This document shows positions 20,864 to 30,784 of a stretch of 64,000 bases of DNA, one piece after another. Source of the DNA: Meghimatium bilineatum. Taxonomy: Eukaryota > Mollusca > Gastropoda > Stylommatophora > Philomycidae. A program made the translations under genes and the position numbers. How positions within the stretch are numbered: position 1 is the stretch's first letter; every line of letters begins with the position of its first letter. The notes under the pieces are model-generated. The model ran no database searches. It was given only the letters and a program-made list of their open reading frames with translations, and was not told the DNA's origin. The stretch is taken from contig CM067315.1 in assembly GCA_034231615.1 (NCBI GenBank), forward strand, positions 10,005,915-10,069,914, in the 5' to 3' direction.

Positions 20864-21975
20864 TAACAATTTTGCGGGTTCTTTTCTAGACTTTCAGGCC
20901 AGATTCCAGGTCACATTAACTAGTCTCTTAAAGGACAACTCATGTCCATGTGTCACGCCATACGCCCCGATATAAATAATACGAATAGCATCAAAGATTG
21001 AAAAAGGGCGTGTCTTGGAATATCAAGATTTCTTCTTTCGTTCGCTAATAATGTCTGTATTTGCAGTGTTATTTCTTGTATAAATTGGACAGTGCAACTA
21101 TTTTGCAAAAGCTAATTGTAGTAGAAATATGCTCCAAGATCCAGTGGTCAGTGTTTGTGCAATATGTCAACAGGCATACAGGGAGAAAATCCACCGACAG
21201 GTCGACCTCACAACTATGCGCTAGAGAAGACGCAAATCCGTCTTGCCAAAGCATGCGACTCAATGAAAGAACAAGCTGTCAGCACTTAAGACAAACCAGC
21301 TCAGATCTTTAATCCGGGTATATTTCACAAAAATGTATATATTAAGCAAGGGGATCCCTGAATTTTTGACAGTTGTTAACAAGGAAAGGGGTTCAAAAAC
21401 TGACCAAAAACATTGTTGACGTAAATTATGGACAACCTCATAGTTTTCAACATTGGATCATCATGCACGCCTTCATCGAATATTGTAATTGCCTTTTTAC
21501 GACTGCATGTGATAATGTGATTAGTTCTGTCATTTCTTTTACTCCATTTATGCAAAGCATCTTTGTTCTGTATCGCTACTTGATTCTTTTTAGACACATC
21601 GAAGTTTGGGCGAAAGATTTGTATCAAACTATTGATTTTATAGATACTATTTTTTAATATTGGGGCCTTCATTATATCAAACTTGATTGTATCGATATTA
21701 TTGATTATACTGAGACCATGGATTATAACAAAGCCATTGATTATTTATTGATAGTTTCACCAGAGTGTAGCGGCTCATGATATCTGCCCTGTGTTGATTG
21801 ATTTGTCTTGTTTCGTATTTGGTGCGGTTCTGTGTCAAGGCTGAACCTTTATTAACACACTTCAATGAAATTTATCCGCTTTTATTATCTCACATGTGTA
21901 GCCTTCTTCTTCTTCTGTGAAGTTTAACATATTTATAGAGCAGGTCTGGTTTATTTGATCAATGTTGCTGTATTT
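20864..21975. other. No recognised feature
   Basis: Short open frames at 21061-21312 and 21373-21672 (both strands) show no recognised domain. Confidence 0.45.
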
Positions 21976-21983
21976 GAAAGCTC

Positions 21984-22339
21984 GGCTGAATCCTAGTTTG
22001 ATTCTCCACTGTAACCTTTGTTCTAATTTCGAGGTATTACCTGACCTTTGCAGCGTGATTAGTAGAATTTGTATTTAAAATTATATTAATTGAAAAGGCA
22101 TATTAATTTCGTATTAGTATTTACATTAGGGATGGGGGTAAGGGATAGGATCAGTTATAAATGAAATAATAAAGTAGTTATCAAAATTGTAATTATAAGT
22201 GAGCTTGAGATGTCGTTTGTGTCGGGAGATGTGACGTCACGGCATCCATTACTTTCGATAATTTCATTGGTGGACACGGAAATCCGTGACAGCAGTGTGC
22301 TATTTATAGCACAACGGTGACTTAAACTAGGATTCAACC
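21984..22339. mobile_element. MITE, 356 bp, 8-bp duplication
   Basis: Ends are inverted: GGCTGAATCCTAGTTTGA at 21984-22001 and TTAAACTAGGATTCAACC at 22322-22339 (two mismatches). Perfect GAAAGCTC flanks both sides (21976-21983 and 22340-22347). An 8-bp duplication with GG tips could suit Merlin-like or an atypical hAT element. Interior is AT-rich with no ORF; parts recur at 28296-28620. Confidence 0.88.
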
Positions 22340-22497
22340 GAAAGCTCTTCATAATTCCCAAACTACTTTCAGTGGATTTCTGTCTCTGTGAGCCAGTGTT
22401 TCGTCCTCAACTGGTTTAGTGCAATGCAATATTATAGCATATGTTCCGCAGTCTGTCCACATGGACACAGATGATGGACGCCGGCTTAGTCTATTTA

Positions 22498-23288
22498 GGT
22501 GGAAGTTTAACATGTTAACTAAGCTGCCTGAGTGGTGCCAAGGTGGAAGTTTAACATGTTAACTAAGCTGGTTGAGTGGTGCCAATGTGGAAGTTTAACA
22601 TGTTAACTAAATTGTTGAGTGGTGCCAATGTGGAAGTTTAATATGTTAACTAAGCTGGTTGAGTGGTGCCAATGTGGAAGTTTAACATGTTAACTAAATT
22701 GTTGAGTGGTGCCAATGTGGAAGTTTAACATGTTAACTAAGCTGGTTGAATGGTGCCAATGTGGAAGTTTAACAGGTTAACTAAGCTGGTTGAATGGTGC
22801 CAATGTGGAAGTTTAACATGTTAACTAAATTGTTGAGTGGTGCCAAGGTGGAAGTTTAACATGTTAACTAAGCTGGTTGAGTGGTGCCAATGTGGAAGTT
22901 TAACAGGTTAACTAAGCTGGTTGAGTGGTGCCAATGTGGAAGTTTAACAGGTTAACTAAGCTGGTTGAATGGTGCCAATGTGGAAGTTTAACATGTTAAC
23001 TAAGCTGGTTGAGTGGTGCCAATGTGGAAGTTTAACAGGTTAACTAAGCTGGTTGAGTGGTGCCAATGTGGAAGTTTAACATGTTAACTAAATTGTTGAG
23101 TGGTGCCAATGTGGAAGTTTAACATGTTAACTAAGCTGGTTGAGTGGTGCCAATGTGGAAGTTTAACATGTTAATTAAGCTGGTTGAGTGGTGCCAAGGT
23201 GGAAGTTTAACATGTTAATTAAGCTGGTTGAGTGGTGCCAAGGTGGAAGTTTAACATGTTAACTAAGCTGGTTGAGTGGTGCCAAGGT
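22498..23288. repeat. Minisatellite TR7, 43-44-bp unit, ~18 copies
   Basis: Unit contains AAGTTTAACATGTTAACTAA and GGTTGAGTGGTGCCAATGTGG. TTAACATGTTAA in most units is a perfect 12-bp palindrome; some units carry CAGGTT and lose it. Several units have a shortened AAATTGTTGAG linker. Confidence 0.97.
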
Positions 23289-23500
23289 TTCTCGTACTCC
23301 CCTTGATCTGGTATAACTGACTTCAGCACCTGTGCTTGCTTGGGCAGAACTATGGTCATGCTAGATGTATGAGATGGTCCGACCAATCTTAGTTTCCAGC
23401 CTCTATTGGCTGGACTAAGCCCCCCTCTCCACTTCAAGGAGTTGGCCTCGATGGGGATCGTTGTTATCAGTGATGGAGTGTCATCACTAGCCTTTCCTTG
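23289..23500. repeat. Dispersed repeat J
   Basis: Shares GCACCTGTGCTTGCTTGG-like, CCGACCA(A/G)TTTTAGTTTCCAGCC and GACCTCGATG(G/T)GG phrases with 26920-27060. Class unknown. Confidence 0.55.
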
Positions 23501-23506
23501 AACACA

Positions 23507-24510
23507 TGAAGTCAAGCAAGGATGCGTTCTTGCCCCAACACTGTTCAGCCTGGTATTTTCTGTTATACCTACATACGTATCTAGATCAAGTGACGTAATA
23601 GGCGGTAAATAAAATGCAGAGCAGATGTCAAACGTTTCACTCCTCGGCGCTTGCAAGCCAAAACTAAGTTGTGAGACACAATGCTCAGAGAACAGAACTC
23701 CTCTATGCAGATGACTACGTACTGTATACCGATTCTGCAGACAGTATACAGGTCACCTTAAACCAATTTTCTAAACCCTCCGACAACTTTGGCTTCACCA
23801 TCAATGCAAAGAAAAGAGAGGCAATGTTTCAACGCACACCAAACATCCCACATTTAAATCCCCATATAAGGATCAAAGAAGAAGAGATTAAAACAGTACT
23901 TAATATCGCCCATGTGTTGCCGGGGCCCGAAAGGGGAGCAAAGAATAGCAACACTGTTTACCTTCCACGCATGTCGTAAAAGGCGAATAAGGAGGTTATG
24001 AGATGGAGTTGGCTGTCCCATCCCATATAGGGTTAGTGACCCAAAGCCATGCTGAAGTCGGATGTGTCAAGCCTAAAGGCGCAGATATCGCAGCAATGAT
24101 GTAAACTATGACACAGCTCATTCCGTTTTCCGGACTACATCCTACTAATCTGCAGGAGTTTGAGAACGAACGCATAATAAGAAGAAGTAATTAATTTTAT
24201 CTACTTGTGTGGCTAGAGCCATAAACATCGACACTGAGGTAAATAAAAAAAAAATAGCAAAAGCCAGTGCCACACTTGGAAGACTGCGAAAACGAAATGT
24301 TTGGGACAGGAGGGGAAAAACAAATTCTACCAAACTCATAGTTTACCAAACAGCAGTAATATCATCACTCCTTTATGCCTGTAAAACATGGACAGTATAT
24401 GCTAGACGTACTAGAATACTCAACCACTTCCACCTAAGCTGCTTTCGTAAGATGTTCAACATCCATTGGTGGGATAAAATATACCTTGTAGTTTGCCATT
24501 GCTTTCAGGA
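23507..24510 (+). pseudogene. LINE-W reverse transcriptase, split by a SINE-1
   Basis: Carries the RT palm: VKQGCVLAPTLFSLVFS (~23511), then LLYADDYVLYTDSADSIQV (the YADD catalytic motif, ~23700), NFGFTINAKKREAMFQRTP and IKEEEIKTVLN. A SINE-1 interrupts at 23905. The frame resumes with RAINIDTEVNKKKIAKASAT, YQTAVISSLLYACKTWTVYA and FHLSCFRKMFNIHWWDK. Frame breaks lie between palm motifs (~23560-23660), so it is dead. Confidence 0.88.
23905..24190 (+). repeat. SINE-1 inserted in LINE-W, 5-bp duplication
   Basis: Full-length: CCATGTGTTGCCGGGGCCC, GGCGAATAAGGAGGTTATGAG, CATATAGGGTTAGTGACCC, GGACTACATCCTACTAATC, and AATAAGAAGAAG end. TTAAT flanks at 23900-23904 and 24191-24195, and removal restores the RT frame (TVLN|FIYLC). 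Confidence 0.92.
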
Positions 24511-24566
24511 AGAAATCTGTTTATCGAATAGCACACAAGAAAATACATTCATTTTCTACGCCAATT

Positions 24567-24905
24567 TTTAGCGGAATGTAACTGGTACAATTTTTAGCGG
24601 AATGTAAATGGTACAATTTTTTAAGCGGAATGTAAATGGTACATTTTTAGCGGAATGTAAATGGTACAATATTTTAAGCGGAATGTAAATGGTACATTTT
24701 TAGCGGAATGTAAATGATACATTTTTAGCGGTATGTAAATGGTACATTTTTTAGCGAAATGTAAATGGTACTTTTTTAGCGGAATGTAAATGGTACATTT
24801 TTTAGCGGAATGTAAATGGTACATTTTTTAGCGGAATGTAAATGGTACATTTTTTAGCTGAATGTAAATGGTACATTTTGTAGCTGAATGTAAATGGTAC
24901 ATTTA
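24567..24905. repeat. Minisatellite TR8, 23-26-bp unit, ~14 copies
   Basis: Unit TTTTAGCGGAATGTAAATGG plus TACA; the number of T before AGC varies from 4 to 7, which sets the unit length. Confidence 0.96.
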
Positions 24906-24940
24906 CACATTTTTAAAGAGTTTATTTATATTAGAACGTC

Positions 24941-25086
24941 ACTCTGAAGACGGATGTGCCGGGTCATCGGCGCAATTAAAAACGGCAACAATACGCATTT
25001 CCATTCTCTGGACTACGTCCTGCGGAAATCTAGCTAGACCATTGTTCTCTAGCAAGAGAGATCAAATAGGAGTTTGAGAATGAACG
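24941..25086 (+). repeat. SINE-2 copy
   Basis: Head CTGAAGACGGATGTGCCGGG, then CATTTCCATTCTCTGGACTA and AGGAGTTTGAGAATGAACG; lacks a clear GAA tail. Confidence 0.87.
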
Positions 25087-25179
25087 AAAACAAACAAACA
25101 AATAAACATATCAGAGCGTAAGAAAACAGAATAAACAAGGCAACGGCAGTATTCCTTACAATGTAGAATATACTGTGTT

Positions 25180-25640
25180 ATGTGTCACTGTCATTAGAGG
25201 TGAGAATGAGAGTTCTTCAGAGCTACATAATACCCATCTAACATATGGGTGCAAGTCTTGGACACTAAATAAAAATGATAGTGGAAAATTGGAGGCACCG
25301 GAGATGTGGTTATACAGAACAATATTGAGAGTACCACGGACATCTAGAAAAACTAGCGATGAGGTGTTAAAAAAGCAAATGCGAGATGGTTAATTCAATC
25401 AGAAAAAAATATTCTTTATTTTTTTTGTTACATTATGAGACAAAGGGGTTTGGAGACATAGTTACAACGAGCAAGATTGAGGGCAAGAGAGATCGAGGAT
25501 GGCAGCATGAGAAAATGTTAGATAATCTGACATTGTAGTAGGACAAAGAGTCAATCGATACTGATAACGCATACTGAAATTAGAGAGTTGTGCAGATCAG
25601 TGTATGCCTACGCCAGTCTGCGCGTCTCATGATGGTGATG
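25180..25640 (+). pseudogene. LINE-R (RTE-like) 3' fragment, decayed
   Basis: DNA parallels 14590-15064: GTCATTAGAGGTGAGAATGAG, CTAACATATGGGTGCAAG, GAAAAACTAGCGATGAGG, ending ...CATGATGGTGATGAC. Many stops. Confidence 0.8.
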
Positions 25641-25806
25641 ACAGCAAAGCGTATAAATATTAAAGTAATGAATGACTCAGTTCAGGTCATCATGTTCCCA
25701 CGATCTCCAAGTAGAAGTCTCGTAAACAGAGGCTGTAAATAGAAAGATATCTGTCAGTATCACTTACTTTCCTTGTCTACTTAACTTAGTCCGTGCTACT
25801 AATCTT
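25641..25806. other. No recognised feature
   Basis: Short spacer between two LINE remnants. Confidence 0.4.
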
Positions 25807-26640
25807 CTTCTAATCTTTCAGTTCCGTGTGAAACATTGAACTGCAGCTACGGCTTTCCAACGATTTCTCTGATGAGCGATCTTCTTCAACCGCCCGTGTG
25901 GCAATCGGAACCTGCGCTTCTAGTTCATGGTGCAAAAAATTATTTTCAGGCATGTCATAAAAGTCGACTAAGAGGGGGCAGCTGAAACTGTCACATGTGA
26001 GTGTGCTGCTGTCCTTGGTAAATTCATTGTGGATTTCCAAAAGCACTGGTCTGTGGTCACTACTTCCAGACTGCTTTCCAACGACACGTGTATTGTCCCA
26101 TTCAAGGCCTGGTGAGTGGAACATCAGGTATAGTGTAGAGGTGGCGTGTCGTGCTCTCGAGTAAAAGGTTGGTGAATCTGCTGGCTGGTTAATAAGCATT
26201 ATATTATTTTCATTCTGCCAGATCTCAAGTTCCTCACCTCTATTATCCATGTAATCGTAGCCCCAGCTCTGAGCTGTTTAAGTTGCCACACACCATACGT
26301 CTCTCTTTTCTGGAATTGTGTCTTGTGCCAATTGTCTACCATTTGGGCAGTAGTAGCTCAGGAGATGGAATATTGTACTGTCTGTCTTGAGGTGGAGCAT
26401 CTGGTATTCTGCCTCCCTCCATATACACTTCCAGCTGACATGTATTGATATTGTTTTTAACAAGTGTCAGAATTCCACCTTTTAGTCTGTCCTTTCAGTC
26501 TGATAGGTAGCACTGGTGGCCTCTAATTTTAAAGGCTATATTGCTGCCGATGTGTGTTTCTTGAATACAGCATACATTAACATGTTCTTCATATAATTTA
26601 TTTTCAAGCTGCAATTTTTTACTGTAACTATCTTTTTCTT
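25807..26640 (-). pseudogene. Non-LTR retrotransposon endonuclease domain, broken
   Basis: Minus translation holds the end of an APE-type endonuclease: DNRGEELEIWQNENNIMLIN QPADSPTFYSRARHATSTLY, then SDHRPVLLEI at about residues 83-92 of the 146-codon frame (25810-26250). Upstream on the same strand are LEVYMEGGRIPDAPP-like codons (~26370-26430) and LQETHIG-like codons (~26560) in other frames. The catalytic SDHRPV motif is intact but frameshifts and stops split the domain. Confidence 0.85.
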
Positions 26641-26689
26641 TTGGCACCTTCAGAATTCCAGTGCATTATTTTTATTGGTCGTTTGTTTG

Positions 26690-27060
26690 TTTGGCCAGTA
26701 GCTCTATTCCCTTACCTCCTGGTTCCTCGGGGCAATTGAGAAGGGCCTCCAGTAACTGAGGTTGGACTCTTTCGAGGTATAGGGCCCGGCATCGTTCCTG
26801 TCTGAATGTCCACCACAGGGCAGGCACCATAACTATTATTGGATATAGACATATTCCCGTTGTGTTTTGTATGTGACATCCTGTTTAATTGTGCGCATTT
26901 TGGCTGGTTGCCCCCGCCTTCAGCACCCTGCTTACTTGGACAGGACTGTTGTCCTGCTCGTGTGGGACTGCCCGACCAGTTTTAGTTTCCAGCCCCTGAT
27001 AGCTGAACTAAGCCCCATCACCACTTTAGGGTGCTGACCTCGATGTGGTGTTTTTCCAGT
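26690..27060. repeat. Dispersed repeat J, longer copy
   Basis: Contains GCACCCTGCTTACTTGGAC, CCGACCAGTTTTAGTTTCC and TGACCTCGATGTGGTG in common with 23320-23460. No coding sense recognised. Confidence 0.5.
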
Positions 27061-27179
27061 GAATACTGGAACCATTAATATGTGGTCCTTTACGCACTGC
27101 TCGAAGAGACTGAGAACCTATGGGTCTGCCGGATTTATATGACTTCTTTGCTGTTACTTCAATTGCTGTTTCTGGTTAT

Positions 27180-27560
27180 AGATGCATCTATTGTCTTTCC
27201 CCAGGTAATTTGTTATCCGCTCTTACTGTTAAACGTATGGGTGATTAGAGCTCGAGCTTGTGTTCCAAAGCCAGATGTGTCGCATTGGCTGTGCTACGAC
27301 CGTGTTTGTTCAAGATGTCCCTGACGTTTTCTATCTTTTTTGTGGTCTTCCTCTGGCTTTGTACCCTGATCTCATTTGGTTATGTACCTGTACGGGCAAC
27401 TTGTCGTGATGCATTCTCATAATGTGACCAAACCACTTGATCTGCTGCCTATGTATTCTGTGCAAGGTGTTATACCCATTCTTTCCCTGATGTCTTCATT
27501 TCGCAATCTATCGAACCTGGTGGCCCCTTCAGCTTTCCTTCACTATCTTTCTGTAATGTG
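27180..27560 (-). pseudogene. LINE-X 3' end, good DNA match
   Basis: Reverse strand reads AACCAAATGAGATCAGGGTA CAAAGCCAGAGGAAGACCAC and AGAAAACGTCAGGGACATC, nearly identical to 1155-1225. 3' end near 27180 (GGGGAAAGACAATAGA). Frameshifted. Confidence 0.8.
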
Positions 27561-27570
27561 AAGACGAGAG

Positions 27571-28295
27571 AGACCAGATGTTGCACTCAACACGGGTGCA
27601 TCATTTTGAGAAAGGTGCATCAAAAGTAGATATCTTACAGCATATTATCAATTCTATTCATTGAAAAGCACCGCCTGATTTGATTGTATAATACAATCAC
27701 ATAGATTCCTATATGGTTTGGCCCCAGTTTGCGAATGTTACAAGATGGCGTCAAAGTGACTTGAACTAACGTCTTCTACCTTTATTTATGCTTCTTAACT
27801 TATATAATTAGAGAAAGCATCAACATAGTAAGAGGTAATTTGCCAGAACATAATAAACTAGCTTCATATCAGAAATGTGTCTTGTCATTGAACATCCTTC
27901 ACTTTAGTATTTAATTTCAACTTCACGATTTGATCTAGGCCTACGCTAGTTTTTTTTCCACTACTCAACTCACTCATTGCTCCAGTAAGTGTAACCTAAA
28001 CTACAATTGTCTAAACAGTTGTCCATTCTTTTATAAACACCATGCTCAACAACGTCATATTTTCTGCTTGACGTTGATTATAATAAGTATGCTAAAGTTT
28101 AGTTTTGAAACTAAATAAGGCTATAACTTAGCATTTCGGAATATTTCAACAGTTTGTTGTGGTTTGTTTAAGACGTCCTTTATTGAATAAAGTTTATTCA
28201 ATTCATTTAATTAGATTCTAGACTCTTGAGTTATTAGGTTCCCTGGATAATAATAATAAAATGGTAAATCTTTCTTTCTGGTGTCCACTGCATAT
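27571..28295. other. No recognised feature
   Basis: No ORF or repeat recognised. Confidence 0.45.
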
Positions 28296-28625
28296 TATTT
28301 CATTTATAACTGATCCTAACCCTTACCCCCATCCCTAATGTAAATACTAATACATACGAAATGAATATGTCTTTTCAATTAATATACCTTAATTAAAATA
28401 CTGATACTACTAATCATGCTGCAAAGGTTAAGAAATACCACGAAATTAGGTAAAACTTTTCACAGTGAACGCCAGTAAGAAAGATGGTATTGACCTTTGT
28501 TCTAGTTTCGAGGTATTACCTAACCTTTGCTGTGTGATTGGGCATGTGCAACATGTGATTGAAGTAAGGTTAGAATTAGTATTTAGAATTAAGACTAATT
28601 TTACATTAGTTTCTGAATTGGGGGG
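28296..28625. mobile_element. Fold-back remnant of the 21984 MITE family
   Basis: 28296-28445 is the reverse complement of 22030-22170 (TTCATTTATAACTGATCC, TTACCCCCATCCCTAATGT), and 28495-28540 repeats 22020-22065 in direct orientation (TCGAGGTATTACCTAACC). Two arms in opposite orientation separated by ~50 bp, i.e. a rearranged copy. A G run occurs at ~28620. Confidence 0.75.
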
Positions 28626-28764
28626 GGGGCTACTCAGAGTGTAGCGTGCAGAAATAATAAGCACGAATTACAAATCATTTGGAAATAAAAAATGTAGTCT
28701 ATGTTTCGAGAGATGAACGTTTCTTGTGTAGTGACTGCATGCTCAGTAGGTTAATCCATGATGT

Positions 28765-28880
28765 TTTTTGTCTATTGTCTTTCCTCAGGTGAATGATTGT
28801 TGATCGCATTTACACTTGCCGTTAAGCGTAGGGGTGGCAGCTTAAGCTGTCATTCCAAGGCCAGATGTGTCGCTGACGTT
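28765..28880 (-). pseudogene. LINE-X extreme 3' end
   Basis: Reverse strand: GACACATCTGGCCTTGGAAT, CCACCCCTACGCTTAACGGC and ACCTGAGGAAAGACAATAGA, matching other LINE-X ends. Confidence 0.75.
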
Positions 28881-29389
28881 AAATAGTTAAAAATGTAAAC
28901 AGTGTGCTATTTATAGCAGTGAAGAACTGAAACCCACTTTTACCAATATGTCTATGTAATCTATAGTAGCTAGTATCATATGTGATATAATGTGGTGTAG
29001 TATTAATGAAGATCTAAAGCAGATTGCAATGAAACGAGAGACATGAAAATCTATGACATCTGCCCTATGTGCCATTTTGGCCCTAGAGGAATAACTAAGT
29101 ATAATATTAGTAGGTATAAATTTAGCATGATGATGATGAAAGAAATCCCTCTGAGCCAGTAGCTCTTGACAACCCATAGCACTTCTGCCAAAAGCACAGG
29201 TCCTCCTCAGTTGAGTAACCAAGGTGACACCCAAAATTGTATACAATTTGTTGTCTCAAAGGTTTAGTTGTGTTTGGGGGTTTCATCTATGAATGTTTAG
29301 TCCCTGAATGAAGCACTTCAAACAGCACTATCCTAGGGTCATCATGCCCTGCCCGAAGCGCAGTATTTACTTCTGAGCCAAGTACACAC
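28881..29389. other. No recognised gene
   Basis: 28893-28920 repeats a phrase of the 21984 MITE (GTGTGCTATTTATAGCA). Otherwise nothing recognised. Confidence 0.4.
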
Positions 29390-29835
29390 CTCATGGGAAA
29401 CACAGACAGAGCTACCAGTGGCCATCCAAACAGCAATAACAGCTATTTATGGGAATGAACAGCAGAATAATCTACAGTAAAGGGTAGCAGCTCTCAGCTT
29501 CCTCGATGATGCTTACCCAAGTGATCTATGTATCAAAGTATATATGGATGGATCAGCACAGAATGCAGTAAGAAATGGGGGAAGTGATGTATACATGGAA
29601 TACCTAGATGGTACCACATGTGTACCAACAAAGAATTATTGCAACAACTATGACTCTGAAGTCAAAGCTATTTGTGCAACTGCAGAGAAACTTTAAACAT
29701 CGGAAAGAACTACACATCCTAGTGTAATACTTACAGATGAAAGATCAGTACTAGAGGCACTACAATTCAAATAAACTACTAGTTAAAAGAGGTATTGTTC
29801 AGAGCGCAACGTCAGTGTAGAATCATACTGCAATG
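29390..29835 (+). pseudogene. RNase H-type LINE fragment
   Basis: Translation with stops: IKVYMDGSAQNAVRNGGSDV, YCNNYDSEVKAICATAEKL and SVILTDERSVLEAL. DGSAQN, EVKAI and LTDERSV correspond to three RNase H catalytic blocks. Matches the minus-strand copy at 53850-54150. Confidence 0.85.
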
Positions 29836-29839
29836 AATC

Positions 29840-30150
29840 CTAGTTTCTTTTGTCATATCTGTTGATCCATCTGCAATGATGGCACATCTGACATTCTTCA
29901 CCATCTAGCAATCTGCCACAAAAGTACAAAGGTGCAATGTCCACTGGTCTGCATCTCTTTACCATCCATGGGGACCATTTAACAGAAGACAAGAGCAAGA
30001 CATTGAGACAAGACATGGCAGTGACAATGGAGTTTTTCACTGGTTAACAGGTTATCCGGCTATCTCCCAACTTTCTTTAGCCACCTCCCACCATATTCAT
30101 GGAAGAAGACTGTGGTCCTGTTCTTTGCACACTGAACTAGAAGTCCAGAC
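29840..30150 (-). repeat. Dispersed repeat K
   Basis: Reverse complement matches 51150-51500: CCAGTGGACATTGCACC, TTTGTGGCAGATTGCTAGATG and GATGGATCAACAGATATGAC, plus the GTTGGGAGAT segment. Confidence 0.7.
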
Positions 30151-30645
30151 CCTAGTTATCACACAGACAGTACACTTAAATATACATTTATTATATCTCT
30201 AATACAGTATTGTCATATTTAGTGTCATTGTGTTTGGTGCCATTTTTGGTAGGGAAGAGTGACTAAACCCAGAAAAAATATATCTGGGACAATCCAATAT
30301 GATAATCACAATGTCTTCAATGTCATGGTCTGTGATGCTGGTTCCTAACCAAAAAATCAAGGACACATCATGAGAAGAAATAACAATTACTTTTACAGTG
30401 CACAAAAGGGAAAAAATGTTAAATTAAGCTGTAATACACTTCCTTCCTCTGTTTACTAGTTATCAAGAATTCACTTCATATGAATACAAATTTATTTCTG
30501 TGAACTTCATTATGTTTAAAATTGTATATTTGTATTGCCCTCTTCTTTGAAACTTAGAAATATTTCAGATGATTTTATATACCGTTTTGTTTAAGTTTGA
30601 ATTTGTATCTCTTCATTGAAGGGTCCAAGAAAACTGTGTGCTACA
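30151..30645. other. Region 5' of IPO13, no clear element
   Basis: Expected to hold the IPO13 promoter and 5' leader. No TATA box, CpG-rich stretch or SINE is seen; it is AT-rich. Confidence 0.4.
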
Positions 30646-30675
30646 ATGGCATATACTGCGGACAATGTAGAGCAG
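30646..30675 (+). CDS. IPO13: IPO13 exon 1 (start codon, residues 1-10)
   Basis: Encodes MAYTADNVEQ and ends in phase 0 at CAG|GTAAAA. It joins exon 2 to read DNVEQAVRQFY, which lines up with the ENVEKALHQLY region of vertebrate importin-13. The ATG has A at -3 and G at +4, and an in-frame TGA lies 48 nt upstream (30598-30600), so this start is favoured if the 5' leader is unspliced here. The protein would lack the longer, poorly conserved N-terminal extension of the human form. No promoter element is evident upstream. Confidence 0.85.
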
Positions 30676-30737
30676 GTAAAACTAATTGCTAGTCTTCGAA
30701 AAATTATGTAACTTAGATGTGGCTAGTAACTTTAAAT

Positions 30738-30784
<47 letters not shown>

